This document shows, in pieces, positions 46,100 through 58,189 of a stretch of 64,000 nucleotides of DNA (positions within the stretch are counted from its first letter, which is position 1; every line of letters begins with the position of its first letter). The DNA comes from Mytilus edulis. Taxonomy: Eukaryota > Mollusca > Bivalvia > Mytilida > Mytilidae. A model generated the notes under the pieces. That model did not search any database. It saw only the letters and a program-made list of their open reading frames with translations, and had not been told where the DNA came from. The DNA lies in NCBI RefSeq assembly GCF_963676685.1, contig NC_092347.1, positions 92,198,208 through 92,262,207 of the forward strand, read 5' to 3'. Made by a program: the position numbers and the translations under genes.

Positions 46100-46735
46100 A
46101 GCAAATAAAACAGAAAGTCCCCAATCAAATGGCAGAATCAAAAGCTCAAACACATCAAATCGGAATTGATAACAACTGGCATATTCCTGACTTGGTACAG
46201 GCATATATATTCTTATGTAGAAAATAGTGGATTGAACCTGGTTTTATAGCTAGAAGTGTACACCGATCTCGGGGAACACTTGCAAATAATATCGGTTAAA
46301 TGCTCAGCCTTTTCTATGTCTGTTTCTGCAACTTATCATAGTCACCACCATACTTGAAGAATATTAAAAAACTGGTGTATCCAGGTTTAAAATCTTTATA
46401 GAAAGCAAAGAAATGTTTTATTTAACAAAAGGTGGTAAACAAAGGCAATAGTAGTATACATCTCTTCAATAGTCATAAACCGATTTAACGGAAACAAATC
46501 TGGGTCACAAACCAAAACTGAGGGAAGCACATCAATAATAAGAGGGAAAAAAACAATCGAAACATTGAACTGCTACAAAAACCAACACACCAACATAAAT
46601 AGAAACAGACTATTTGATAACAACTGCCATATTCCTGACTTAATACTGGACATTTTAAGAAAAAAGTAAACCTAGTTTTATAGCTAGCCAAACCTGCTTA
46701 TGTGACAATGGTAAAACTACTGCTAAAATGATAAC
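46100..46735. repeat. Two fragments of one dispersed repeat family
   Basis: 46120-46265 and 46477-46735 both contain 'gataacaactg.catattcct', 'gacttggtaca'/'gacttaatact', and 'cctagttttatagctag'-type ends in the same order. The second also has 'aaccgatttaacggaaacaa', a wording common in mussel repeats. The region 45440-46100 shows nothing named. Confidence 0.65.
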
Positions 46736-47167
46736 ATTATAGGCTGTGACTATTATTCTAATATTACGGTATAATAGTCTCAGTTATTTTTTTTTATCTT
46801 TTATTTGTTTTTCAATAGTCAGGATTTTACACACCCCATTACACTACCACCTGACAATGGTATCAAGGGGTAAATACAGAATATATAAGAAAAAAATATA
46901 GCAATATATACAAAAAGAATCTCTGACTAATTAATTTTTAACAATAAAAATATTTTAGGTTACATATAAATTGTATTTGATTTTTCTCTCCTCTCTCTCT
47001 CTCTGACTTACTCACATACAACACTAAATACTTTCACTCATCTGTTTTGTTACAATATGTATCATGACTTACTTTTTAATACAATTTTTTTAAAGAAATA
47101 AATTTGCTCATAATTTATAAATTATTTCTTTTCTCTAAACTAAACATAGATAATATGAAAACAACAC

Positions 47168-50100
47168 TTAGTTAAATATTACATGTAAAGGAGACCAAAA
47201 TTTTTCACAGACTTGGACTTTATCATTTTTCTTTGCAATATGATTTTCAAGAAATTGGTATTTCTTTATTTTATTCTTTAACTCGATCATATTTGGTTTT
47301 GTTTCATTTAATTTACATTTATATATATAATTCTTTGTAATTATGATTAGCAGATTCAATAATAAACTTTCATGTTTGCAACCCAGAAACACATTCTCTT
47401 TGTTGAGATCAAAATTTACAAAAAAAAGTTTCACAATATTGAAAAAAGACTGCCACAATTGAAAAGTTATTGGGCATTCAAAAAACAGGTGTTCAATGGT
47501 TTCTTCTCCAAGTTTACAAAAAGTGCATAACTTGGTATCTTTTAATTTGATTTTGTACAAAAAGGTATTCGTTGCTATAATTCTATGCAAAAATTTATAT
47601 TGAAAGGTTCTTAAATAAGCATCTCTACAAGACTTTTTTGTTATCATGAAATACTCTGACCATTCTGTAGTATCAATAACTAACAGCTCTGCCCATTTCA
47701 AAAATTTAATTGTTGGTAGTTGAATAACTTCATCTACTAAGTTTTTGTATACAAATTTGGCTTTCACATTACACCTGATTTTTTTTAAGAAAGTATCACC
47801 AGTGTTAGACTTATCTAAATCTTGATTTAGACAGTTATCTTTAAGGCATTTTTTCATAGCTTTAGGGATTTTTGATATCAAACCATAATATTTAATAAAA
47901 TTGTTGGTTTGTACTTTTTCTTGAAATTGCTCAAATTTATAAAAAATCATATTTTCACGATTAATAAGGTCACTTACTGACTGCACACCCCCCTTTTCCC
48001 ATTGAATGTAATATGGGAAATCATCCAAAGAAGAAAAGTTCAAAATATCTAAGGATAAAATGTCACTGACAGAAATCTCAGTAATAGGTTTTGCAGCGGA
48101 AAAGCATAGTAAAACATCCTTCCAGAAAGAATTTTTACATCTTTTAGCAATCTCAATCAGCTTTTCTTTCTGAAGATTTAAAACCCTTTCACCCCCATAC
48201 TTCATAAGGTCTGCCAGTAACAACTGCTGCCAGCCACCGCTAGGGTTTGCCAGCAGTCTTTTTATCCAACTAATTTTCAAATAGATATTAAATGAATGAA
48301 GATGTACCATATTAAGTCCACCTTGTGAAATATTACCAACAAGTGTGTTTCGCTTAATTCTGTCTGGTTTTCCATTCCATATGAAATCATAAAATAATGA
48401 AGTGAGCTCTGTTAACCTGGAGTGTGATAGGTTTGGTAATGCAGTCAATAAATGGACCAACTTTGAAAGAGCAAGTGATTTAATTACTGTAATTTTTCCT
48501 AATAATGTGAGTTTTCGATGTTGCCAGCTCTTCAAAATTGCAGAGACCTCTTTAATTTTCTTAGCAAAATTAATTTCTGTGATACAGCTTAAATCTAAAG
48601 AAAATTCAATCCCCAAAAGTTTAAAATTTGAATGTGACCAATGAAGTTTTAAGTCTGGACATAAAATAAGATCAGAATATTTTTTACTTCCAACCCATAG
48701 TGCTTTTGTCTTTGAAGCATTTATTTTCAAACCTGAAATTTTATAAAAAGATTCAAAACATGAAAGTGTTTCCCTCAACGATATTTCCCTTCCATCTAAC
48801 ATAAGGAATGTGTCATCTGCGTACATGCTTAAAAGTGATTCATCATCATTGATAGTAATTCCCCTTATGTCAGGATTACCTTTTAATTTCAAAGATAATA
48901 ATTCAACCCCAATTATAAATAAATAGGGAGATAGAGGATCTCCTTGTCTGCAACCTCTTTCTAAATGAAAAAACTTAGACATGTGTCCATTATTTATAAC
49001 ACAACTTGATGCCCCTGAGTATAAAGTTTCAAACCATCTACATAAAGAAGGCCCAAAATTAAAGCTTTTCAAAGTATTTTTTAAAAATAACCATTCCAAG
49101 GAATCAAATGCCTTTTCAAAATCAACAAGTAATAAAAGACCTGTCTTATTATTTTCCTCAAGATAGTGCATCAAATCATATAAAAGGCGTGTGTTCTCAC
49201 CCATAAATCTGTCTTTAATAAAACCTTTTTGTGTGTCACTTATGATAAATGGTAAAATGGGTTTAAGTCTATTAGCTATAACAGCAGAAGCTATTTTCAT
49301 ATCAGTATTCAAAAGACTAATAGGACGCCAGTTACTAATATACTGTCTGTCTTTTCCCTCTTTAGGAATGCAAGTTATTATACTTTGATACTGAAAATCA
49401 GAAAATTTACCCCCCGCATATCCAAAGTGAAGAGATCGAAAGACAAAAGGGCCAATATCTTTCCAAAAAAATTTATAAAAATCTACAGAATACCCATCAG
49501 AACCAGGACTTTTACCATTTGTCATAAATTTTAAAGATTCAGCACATTCTTTAAAAGTTAAATTTCCTTCACAAAGATCACTTTGTTCTTCTGTAAGCTT
49601 AATGTTATGATTAAAAAATGATGTATCATTGCAATCTAATTTTTTGCTTGAATAAAAATTTTGTTGTTCCATCAGAATTTGTGATTGCTCTGAAATATGC
49701 TGACCTTTATCATCAATAAGTTCTGTTATGGTTTTCTTAATAAAATTTTTCTTTTCTAATTTACAAAAATAATTTGTACACTTTTCACCATTCTCATGCC
49801 AGTTAGCTCGGGATCTAAGCAGCAAGCCTTCAACTTTCTTTTGTCTACAATTTTCTAGTTCAAGTTTTTTTTCAAATAAAGATTTTTGAACCTCATCATT
49901 TGGAGAATGATTCATAATACTTTCAAAATTTAAAATATCATTTTCAAGTTTGAGAGTGACATTTTTTTCCTCTCTGGATTTATTAATGCTGTAATTTATT
50001 GACAAGGATCTAATCTTCATTTTTAATATTTCAAAAAATGTTTGATCATTACATGACAACTCAACAGAAAGAAGATTTTCCATATCACCTGACAGATGGT

Positions 50101-50278
50101 ATTCCAAAATAGTATCATTAATACATGATTTAACCATTTTTATATAATCTGCATCTCTAAGTAACTGAGAGTTAAATTTCCAATAACTTTTGCCCCGTTT
50201 CTCTAAACAAGCTGAGAAGGTGAAAAGAATTGCCGAATGGTCTGTTCTATAACCAGGAATGATAATGGTATTCTTCAT
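47168..50278 (-). CDS. LINE ORF2, reverse transcriptase part
   Basis: 1036 codons open. It starts inside the endonuclease end (GYRTDHSAI, the SDH-like catalytic histidine motif at residues 12-15). The RT core runs from about residue 240: GKSPGSDGYSVDFYK, NWRPISLLNTDMKIASAVIANRL cut across about 316-338, LLLLVDFEKAFDSLEW (first catalytic Asp), RGCRQGDPLSPYLF and YADD at 486-489. A C-terminal CX2CX8HX4C knuckle uses C918, C921, H930 and C935. These motifs fit the L1/Tx1 group. The ATG is only the first Met after the frameshift; the natural frame continues upstream from the 199-codon endonuclease ORF. Catalytic residues appear intact. Confidence 0.92.
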   Translation of the reverse strand: MKNTIIIPGYRTDHSAILFTFSACLEKRGKSYWKFNSQLLRDADYIKMVKSCINDTILEYHLSGDMENLLSVELSCNDQTFFEILKMKIRSLSINYSINKSREEKNVTLKLENDILNFESIMNHSPNDEVQKSLFEKKLELENCRQKKVEGLLLRSRANWHENGEKCTNYFCKLEKKNFIKKTITELIDDKGQHISEQSQILMEQQNFYSSKKLDCNDTSFFNHNIKLTEEQSDLCEGNLTFKECAESLKFMTNGKSPGSDGYSVDFYKFFWKDIGPFVFRSLHFGYAGGKFSDFQYQSIITCIPKEGKDRQYISNWRPISLLNTDMKIASAVIANRLKPILPFIISDTQKGFIKDRFMGENTRLLYDLMHYLEENNKTGLLLLVDFEKAFDSLEWLFLKNTLKSFNFGPSLCRWFETLYSGASSCVINNGHMSKFFHLERGCRQGDPLSPYLFIIGVELLSLKLKGNPDIRGITINDDESLLSMYADDTFLMLDGREISLRETLSCFESFYKISGLKINASKTKALWVGSKKYSDLILCPDLKLHWSHSNFKLLGIEFSLDLSCITEINFAKKIKEVSAILKSWQHRKLTLLGKITVIKSLALSKLVHLLTALPNLSHSRLTELTSLFYDFIWNGKPDRIKRNTLVGNISQGGLNMVHLHSFNIYLKISWIKRLLANPSGGWQQLLLADLMKYGGERVLNLQKEKLIEIAKRCKNSFWKDVLLCFSAAKPITEISVSDILSLDILNFSSLDDFPYYIQWEKGGVQSVSDLINRENMIFYKFEQFQEKVQTNNFIKYYGLISKIPKAMKKCLKDNCLNQDLDKSNTGDTFLKKIRCNVKAKFVYKNLVDEVIQLPTIKFLKWAELLVIDTTEWSEYFMITKKSCRDAYLRTFQYKFLHRIIATNTFLYKIKLKDTKLCTFCKLGEETIEHLFFECPITFQLWQSFFNIVKLFFVNFDLNKENVFLGCKHESLLLNLLIIITKNYIYKCKLNETKPNMIELKNKIKKYQFLENHIAKKNDKVQVCEKFWSPLHVIFN

Positions 50279-50328
50279 AAGTGGAAAAAGGTCTTCTGAA
50301 ATTAAAAAATAATCAAGGCGACTTTGTT

Positions 50329-50928
50329 TTATTGGTGAGGACTGACGCCAGGTATATTTCCTATCTTCTGGATAGCATGTACGCCAAGGATCAAGTAGTT
50401 CAAAAACATCAATGATTTCATCAATTTTTTACGGGAGTTAGGGTTTCTATTATGTTTGATATTATATGTATCCATAAATTTATCTAATACAACATTCCAG
50501 TCACCACATAGTAAAACACTGGTGTTTTTAAAGATTAAAATATTCTGCATTATTGTGTCAAAGAATGAAGGTTCATCTGTATTATAACCATACAAACATG
50601 CAAGACTTAATCTTTGTGAAAAAATTGTTATATCTAAAATAATGTAACGACCATTATCATCAATAATAGAATTATGCACAACAAAATCCAGACCCTTTTT
50701 AAACATAACAGAGACACCTGCACTTTTACTGTCTTTATGACTGAAAAAGCACTTATTTCCCCATTCATCCTCCCAGTATTTTTCAATGTCTTTATTGCTA
50801 TGAGTTTCCTGAAAACACACTATGGAAGTATTTTTACTCCTAGCCCAATCAAAAACATCTGCCCTCTTTTTGGAGTTTGAAAAAAGACCCCTCACATTCA
50901 TTGATAATATCGTTACATTATTATCCAT
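50329..50928 (-). CDS. LINE ORF2, N-terminal apurinic-type endonuclease (frameshifted)
   Basis: 199 codons. MNVRGL with N11, FQETHS with catalytic E41, and CGDWNVVLD near residue 144 are the metal-binding and catalytic landmarks of LINE AP-endonucleases. About the last 30 residues are out of frame: the plus-strand run of six T at 50425-50430 is one base short of what would keep the reading frame continuous into the RT ORF. With that exception ORF2 would be continuous over 50928-47168. The start codon at 50928 is a plausible true ORF2 start, given its position just before MNVRGL. Confidence 0.88.
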   Translation of the reverse strand: MDNNVTILSMNVRGLFSNSKKRADVFDWARSKNTSIVCFQETHSNKDIEKYWEDEWGNKCFFSHKDSKSAGVSVMFKKGLDFVVHNSIIDDNGRYIILDITIFSQRLSLACLYGYNTDEPSFFDTIMQNILIFKNTSVLLCGDWNVVLDKFMDTYNIKHNRNPNSRKKLMKSLMFLNYLILGVHAIQKIGNIPGVSPHQ

Positions 50929-51413
50929 GATTATATCTGAAGGGATGATTTATAAAACATATAAGCAAGTTCATAAGTACAAATATACAATTGTAACACA
51001 TAAGACATACACAAACATACACACATACAAACATAAGATGTCGCATATTATTTTCTTCATTCAACATAGAATGTATAAACTAATTTACAGTATGGCATTA
51101 TATAGTTATGAATAAATCTAGCAAAGGAATAGATGTTTTAAGGGGAGATAAGATTATATTAATTTCATAATAAATGTTAGAGTTATTTCCCCTATACTCT
51201 ATAGTGACAGTATAATTTATATTAATAAAAAAAAATAATAAAAAAATCTCTTATACTATTTACTATATATGTATCCAGGATTTTGTAATTTGGAGTTGAC
51301 ATGACACACTTCAGTATTTATCTTTCACATTTATATCTATCTATTTATACTGATAAAAACTGTACATTTTCCAAAAAATATTAACAAGTGTAACAGACTT
51401 ATATGAAAACTAA

Positions 51414-51772
51414 TTAATTTCCATCTTTTAATTTCTTTTTCATTTTTTCTTCTACATTGTCAAATAGATCAAATCTTATTCTGCTACTAGTTTCAGTTTT
51501 GGCATACACATTACAGTTATAAAACCATACATTTTCAAATTTTTCAGTGTTTTTAAGTCTTGCCATTAGTCCAAGATTGCGTTGTGATATGTCATCATGC
51601 AATTTCACTTCATTTTTCAGGGATCTTTTTTGTCGCATTATCCGTATTTTAGTTTCAGTATTCTTTACCTTAACTATGACAGGCTTCTGATAACCATCTT
51701 TCCCAGGTATTCTGTGGATGGCTAGTACATCACTGGGCTCAATATCTACTTTACAGTCACTACTTTACAGTT
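51414..51772 (-). pseudogene. LINE ORF1 C-terminal remnant
   Basis: The minus-strand frame is open from about 51769 to the stop at 51414. It contains DVLAIHRIPGKDG, KPVIVKVKN, RNLGLMARLKN and VWFYNCNVYAKT. 'HRIPGK...PVIVKF' followed by a basic helical region resembles the RRM/CTD half of L1/Tx1 ORF1 nucleic-acid chaperones. The N-terminal coiled coil is lost by 5' truncation. The gap to ORF2 (50929-51413) is the inter-ORF spacer. Confidence 0.75.
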
Positions 51773-51788
51773 TAATAGTCTCAGTTAT

Positions 51789-53265
51789 AGGTGATGATGA
51801 ATACAGTACAAATAAATTAAATGCAATTTTAACACTCAGGACTAAGAATTATATGAATAAATAATATAATACTACATTTTTCAACATGTAAATTTAGTGA
51901 TTTTTTTTTTAACGTCAGTGAAAGGATCCAGAATTTTCATAAATGGGGAGGGACACTGACTGCCTAAGCCTGGGGGGGGGCTATCCGGCCAGTCATGCCT
52001 CAGTGATTTCCTATATATATAATCAACCACTTTTTTCTGTTTTTTTATGCACCACAGGCACTTGTCTCAGAAAAAGAAATTCCTACATACCTTAATATAA
52101 CACAGGCACTTCAATCTTGTCTCAGAAAAAAATCCCTATATACCTTAATATAACACTGGTTTAGTGCCTAGTTGTGAGGTGCACTACATGTAACTAACTG
52201 TTTAAAATTGTGTTGTTTCGGTCATGACTTTTGCCATCTGTGTATTATTTTTTTTTTAAGTTGATTTGAAAATCTCACTAGAGATTGTGTTACATAATGT
52301 AGTTTATTGAATATCGACTCTAATTAAAACTCTTGAAAAACACATTGCATTTGTAGCCGGAGGGGATTTTACGTTGAATATTTCTGTGTCAACTTTTACA
52401 TATTTTACCCCAGACCTTGTAAAGAGTAGGTATCGGAATCCTGAGTCTCTGATCCTTCACATGTGGCTTTGTATGACTTAACATTAGAAGTTTTCGTAGT
52501 TTATTATATTAAATTACAATTTAGCAAATATCAACAATATTACAAAGATAAAAGTATTCAAATGTAAATAAGTTAAAACTCACAGAAAAGTGACAAAATA
52601 TGGTGAGGTCTGTGCAAGACCAGCAAGACTGACGATAGACATTTTGTTCTATATATAACAATGTTAACTTACAGTTAGTGGTAATTAAGGTTGCACAGAC
52701 CATCAAGCTTTCTATATATGTAAAGCTATACAGCAGAGTGACTAGTGTCGACAAGCAATGTTACGTAGCTTTTCTTTCACAAAGCACCTACCGTAAAAAG
52801 TCTATATAAGCTCTCTAAATGATTTAGCAAATTTACAACAAATGGAAGTTTTTAACGACATTGACTGGCTATACAGCCCTTGCACAGCCGGTGTATATTT
52901 ACCAATTGTTATCTCAGAATTAATGTTAATAGAGCAACTTGCCAAGATCAATAGAAAAGCTCTACAAGTAAATGATAAGTTGCAAATTTATCAAAATCTG
53001 TGAATATCTTCAACAAATTAAAGCGCAATAAAGTAAATAGATATAATGACATGTAAAACAATCATTTTTATCAATAATTTATATCAACAGTAATATTTAA
53101 ATGTTCAATTTCACAACAGTCTATTTTCAAAGGAAGTAATGTTGTTTTAAAAACTGGCTCTCCGCCACACATTGTTAGGAAATTATAAATATTCGGGTGT
53201 TAATTTTTTTCTGCATCTGAAAAATTTTCTACGACTCGATATGATTTGTATCAAAGGGTAAAAAT
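51789..53265. other. Intergenic; MITE fragments
   Basis: No gene is seen. 51926-51990 has 'ggatccag' plus G-runs and resembles one end of the 53266-53423 family. 52049-52160 contains two partial copies of the 54776-54886 hairpin family ('caggcacttgtctcagaa', 'taccttaatataacac'). Confidence 0.5.
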
Positions 53266-53423
53266 CAGAGGCAGATTTAGGGGGGGGGGGCGCCCCGGCA
53301 CCCCCCTTTTTGGGAAAAAATTTGGTTGCTTATATTGGGAATCACTGAAGAGTGACTGGAGCGGACCCCCTCTTAGGTCAGTCAGTGGGCCTCCACTTAT
53401 GAAAATTTCTGGATCCGCCACTG
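53266..53423. mobile_element. 158-bp MITE, relative of the one at 26358
   Basis: The left end CAGAGGCAGATTTAG and right end CTGGATCCGCCACTG are imperfect inverses. AAAAT flanks both sides (53261-53265, 53424-53428). G/C homopolymers fill the left third, as in the 26358 copy. Confidence 0.7.
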
Positions 53424-53457
53424 AAAATCTTCTTTAAGATAAAAAGAACTTCACTTA

Positions 53458-53741
53458 GGCAGCAACCATTTGATTTTCTGGGGGGGGCTATGGTTTTTTT
53501 TTCTGGACAAATTTTTTTTTCTCGCCTGCAGCGAAAAACAATATATTTTTTTCGCGACAAGTCGAAAACATTTTTTTTCTTACAATTTTAGCATTACATA
53601 TAGTGGCAGCTGAGGGTGAAACAAACATTTTTTTTTTCTCAGAATCAAAAACAAATTATTTTTTTTCTCCAAAAACTGGAAACTAACTTTTTTTTCCAAA
53701 AAAAACCATAGACTCCCCCAGAAAATCAAATGGTTGCTGCC
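53458..53741. mobile_element. 284-bp Harbinger-like MITE
   Basis: Inverted ends GGCAGCAACCATTTGATTTT extend about 40 bp. TTA flanks both sides (53455-53457, 53742-53744). The interior is T/A-homopolymer rich with 'ttttttttctcgc'-type subrepeats. It lies 34 bp from the preceding MITE. Confidence 0.88.
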
Positions 53742-53744
53742 TTA

Positions 53745-54775
53745 TATCGTCTTGGTACCTGTTTTGACGCGGACCAGAAATGACGCACCAATTTAGTTTT
53801 GGGTTTTATATTTCTAAACAAAAGATGTGACGTCATCGATAATTACTATTCATAACATGATGGTGAAGGTCATATGACTACAACATAGATGCCTCAAACT
53901 CTGTCCAGAAATGTTATTATTGCTTGAATTAGTAAAGATAATGCAATTTCTGCCATTTTATTAAGGTCAAAAACAGTCTACCCTTCCCAGAATGATTATC
54001 AGTCCTAAATCCACTTTGGCCGGCAAAAGTATGTATGCACATGCTGCCCCAGTTTGTGTTTTTCAAATCATATGACTGTCATGTGACATGGTTTTACATT
54101 TAAGCGGGAATCACTGTAGAACAAATGATCGTCGCTTATATAATTTTCTATTGTTTATCGATTTTTATCGATTTTTTTCATTCATTGTACGAAGTATACA
54201 TTGATAAATGTTTTAATGTCAATGTTGTTTTATGAATGCAATTACTTCTTATTTTCAAGTATATGGAATATATATGTCACTTTGATAAATTTTGAACAAT
54301 TTTATATAAAATTTGAAATAAAATATAGGTTACAATTAAATTAATGAAAAAAATTGTGTTGCTATCAACATGATCATAAAAGTGACTGTAAATGTCAAAA
54401 TTTGTTATTAAAATTAAATTTGTTGAATAGTGTTAACTTTAAATTATCCGGATTGAAGCAATTTTTCGAACATCAGGTACACTGCAAGTGGTTTTTACTG
54501 GTTTGTTTATAGTGCGTCATTACTGGTACCCATCATAAGTTGACAGTCCGTTTGTAATGTTAGCAAACATGATTTTTATTGCTTTTACTGTTTCAAAAAT
54601 CAACTGTTTAATGATTGAAATACATTAACAAGTGATCAATCTTTCATTCTATTCCGTGTTTCTTTTTCTTTTAAATGGTAGATTAAATGCAGAGACAAAC
54701 ACAACGTTAGGTGCGTCATTACTGGTTCCTCGGGGATAGTAGAAACTGTGAAAGATACTAATTCTATACAAATCA
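53745..54775. other. Intergenic, nothing recognised
   Basis: AT-rich sequence with no exon-like pattern. 'gcgtcattactggt' occurs near 54513 and 54712, about 200 bp apart. Confidence 0.4.
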
Positions 54776-54886
54776 CAGGCACTTGTCTCAGAATTTTTTC
54801 CCCCTTATATACCTTAATATAACAATTTGCCAGTTAAGTACCTTGTTTTATATTAAGTTATATATATTTTCTGAGACAAGTGCCTG
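54776..54886. mobile_element. 111-bp hairpin MITE
   Basis: CAGGCACTTGTCTCAGAA at 54776 and the exact inverse ending at 54886 form the arms, with 'accttaatataa'/'ttatattaagt' also pairing inside. Fragments of the same family are at 52049-52160. Confidence 0.75.
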
Positions 54887-55354
54887 GGACACAAATCCTT
54901 GGATTTACAGACTTTCAAATATTTATATTTCCCGCATTTTTACTACTGGTCATGTGACTGTTCAAAATGGTGAACTGAAGGAAAACGAAACTGAAAGTGT
55001 TGCAATGTGAAACAGATACATGATAAGAATGAGTGTTGCAACAAATATTAGTCAATCAAAGTGGCAGTGTGTTTCATCTAAGTCATCAAAGACTTGCACA
55101 AATGAAACAAAAGTGCAAAGACTACGTAAGTCTCATTTCGATAGTTTTATTTACATTAATTCATTTATAATTACATGATAATTAGGTTCGTCATAGCAAA
55201 TAGACAGAAATAGCTGTTGTCACCTCAAAAACTACTCTGGATACAGACCAATCTGAGCAGTTAGGGGGATAAGGACAAGCTATCACTAAATATATTGCAG
55301 ACTAAGACTTTCAAGACTAATATCTTATTTTATACTTGGTGACCTATAGTTGTT

Positions 55355-55640
55355 AATGTCTGTGTCATTTTGGTCTTTTGTGGATAGTTGTCTCATAGGC
55401 AATCATACCACATCTTATTTTTTATATTTGGTGTATTCTGAGACTTCTAAATACATGTAACACAGAGATTGTTCACTAACATTTTCGAAATAAAACAATG
55501 TCTTCCGGCAAAGTTAACTACATTATTTTAACATACTGCGAAGACAGGTAATTTCAAAAAGACTGTAGGAGATGAATTTGAATTTCACAGCTGTGGAGAG
55601 TTGTCTCATTTGCAATCATACCACATCTACTTTTTTTATA
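55355..55640. repeat. Two fragments of the 'ttgtctcat.ggcaatcata' dispersed repeat
   Basis: 55355-55425 and 55585-55640 share 'gttgtctcat', 'gcaatcataccacatct' and a T-rich tail, matching 26275-26345. These look like separate 3' ends of one family. Confidence 0.65.
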
Positions 55641-55765
55641 TTTGGTCTGAACCTTTTCCATTAATAATACAATATAATACAATAACTTAAGAGAATCTAT
55701 AAATTTAGATTATTTTTACATCTCTGCAGGAAGAAACAAAACAATTAATGCTCATTCGAATCCAT

Positions 55766-56276
55766 GACAAATCGCCCCACTGGCAAATCGCCCCACACCT
55801 AATCGCCCCACTTTTTCACAAACTCGCCCCACGGCAAATCGCCCCACTTTTTCACAAACTCGCCCCACTTTCTAAAAAAACGCCCCACTCTTGTTTACCA
55901 ACTCGCCCTACTTATGAAAAGGGTAAACACCCATTGCAAATAGTTATGATAACATGCTCTCCTTATGAAAAGGGTTAAAATCCCTCTGAAATACGGTCTG
56001 TCAACTGGCCCCACTCATGACAAATAGATAAACCACTAATAAAAAAGATGCAATCCCGTTGTATATCTTTGTCCCTGTTCAATAAGTTGGGCGAGTTGAC
56101 AGGGGAAAAATTAACTGGATTTAACCCTTTTCACAAGTGAGGCGATTTTTTTAAAATGTGGGGCGAGTTGGTTAAACAGGTTGGGGCGATTTTTAAAATT
56201 TTTGTAATAGTGGGGCGAGTTGGTGAAAAAGTGGGGCGATTTGGTGTGGGGCGTTTTGCCAGTGGGGCGATTTGTC
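55766..56276. mobile_element. Fold-back element with iterated 'caaatcgccccac' arms
   Basis: The outer ends GACAAATCGCCCCACTGGCA are exact inverses (55766-55785, 56257-56276). The arms, about 150 bp each, are runs of 'aatcgcccca' and 'actcgcccca' words. The centre (about 55915-56140) is unrelated AT-rich sequence. Same architecture as 2646-3755 but a different word, so at least two such families exist here. Confidence 0.82.
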
Positions 56277-58189
56277 CTGCTTCCACTCATTCAAATCCAA
56301 TTGGTTTGTGTCCTGAGTATAAAGTAATTACGGAGACTATTCTCACATTCCTGGTTGGTAACAAAACACCATATCAGTCCTTTTCAAAATGTATTGATAA
56401 ATATTTTTCCTGGTCACATTCAGTAATTAGTAGTATTAAACTTTTATGCAAATGTGTCCACCCGACATTACTGAAGTCAAAATCAGTTTCTATATAATTT
56501 TGAAATTAAGATTTTTTAACCTGTACTGGCACAAATTCTTTTTGGTGTTGTTCTTTTCAGACTTTGTGTTATTATTCTTATGTGCATGTTTCATTGTATA
56601 ATACACTTCCTTTTAGGCAATGGTTACCGAAAACTATCACAATCAGGTATGCCTACATCATATTATGTACATGTATATGAACACTTATAAACACATCTTT
56701 TGTGTACAACTCTCTCTGTGTATCTCTAAAATGAAAATAACTGGAATATATGTGTATCTAAATAAACTTTTTCTATGAAGTTTAAGATTGAAATTACTAA
56801 CATGATAAACAGTGTTCAGAAATTTTGAAACTTCCAGTGAAAATTCACATATAGATCTAATTGTTTTGAATATTATGGTAGTGGGAGGAAAATGATACAA
56901 TGAGACAGGAATGATATAGTTTCTTTTGATTGATAATTTCCATGTGCAGGAGGTTTCAAGATGTTTGAGGGCTGTTGGTTCACCAGCATCAATAACATTA
57001 ATATATTACATCTGTATATATACCTGATTTGTGTATGATGTGTATGTGTTGCCTAATATTTGGATTAACACCAATGATGATTTTAGGGTTTATATTTAAT
57101 ACATGTACATTGTGAATTGTAGGTTATACAGATGTAATATAGGTTCCTCTTTGTGTATTCATTCATTAAAAATAATTTTGTTTAACTGTTTATATTTACT
57201 TACACTTTGAAATTTACATCAGAAATTATGGATAGTTATTCTCTTTTCACAATTGGATTCAATGTCTGAAAAGTGAAAAGCTGGTTTACCAATAAGTGTT
57301 ATAACTACCTACATGACCTACATTTGTTCCTATTTACATTTTTTTTGGTAAAGATTACATGAAGTGCAATCAGACCCTATGGTACTAACTTTATATCTAT
57401 ATCTTCCAAGGTATATCACTTACTTTGATAGTTCAAACAAAATAGTGCAGTGAAATAATCATTATTTAGGTCCTATCCAGTCAATGTCATGTAATTTATT
57501 GGTAATATGTTTAACTTTGATATTTAAGTTACAGTATGATATATATGGGAATTACAATACTTGTCAAAAATACATTTATTAAGTAAAAATTGGTTATTGC
57601 TTTGGGGATGTACAGCGGGCAACTGCCAAACAGTGTCTATGCAACTGTTCAACCAAAACTTTTCAAATTTTGATATGTTGTTATTACAACCCTCGAGATA
57701 CAACCATTTTTACAGAAAACTGGCCATTCCCGATAGTTTGATGAACGATACATAGTTCAAATTCAACATATAGACTAGCGATATTTATACTTTGTCCTTT
57801 ACTCTCGGCGACCGAAACATTTTACAGCATTCCTGACGCGATTGGAAGCAGTACCTCTGGCCAAGGGAAGCCAGTCGAAATGGTACGGAATTGCTGATAA
57901 AATGTCGTCTATTTTGGGGAAGAAAGTTAAATGAACATTCAGACCACACAACCTATACAGTCTATACACAGCCTGACAACTTATTGTATTATTCTTTCCA
58001 CGATGCAAGAGGACAAACACATGTTGGCAGAATAATTTTAACAAACATTTTCACAACAAAAACATTTTATTTTAATTTCTTTTTATAGTTTACTTCCATA
58101 CTTACAATGAACTTTCACTTTCACTTTCAGTTGCTATTAATAACGTTACTTATATATACCATTGTAACATTGTGACGTTTAAATTTTAA
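56277..58189. other. Intergenic, nothing recognised
   Basis: Short reading frames only. No splice-flanked conserved coding segment is seen on either strand. Confidence 0.4.

Larger units (their letters stand above)
46788..51772 (-). mobile_element. L1/Tx1-type LINE, 5'-truncated (4985 bp) with 16-bp TSD
   Basis: On the minus strand: ORF1 remnant, ORF2 endonuclease, ORF2 reverse transcriptase, 3'UTR of about 380 bp, and a short A tail (plus-strand T-run at 46788). The 16-bp sequence TAATAGTCTCAGTTAT occurs exactly at both borders, 46772-46787 and 51773-51788. Truncation falls inside ORF1. ORF2 is otherwise open apart from one frameshift. The 5' edge shows a small internal repeat, 'tgactgtaaagtag', possibly filler made during integration. 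Confidence 0.93.

Noticed and set aside
55748-56497. Frames rich in repeated APL/PHL and VGR words.
   Set aside because: They are translations of the iterated arms of the fold-back element at 55766-56276.
57799-58088. Overlapping 81- and 65-codon frames on opposite strands, considered as a small gene.
   Set aside because: No recognisable domain, no splice-site support and no similarity I can name; left as intergenic.
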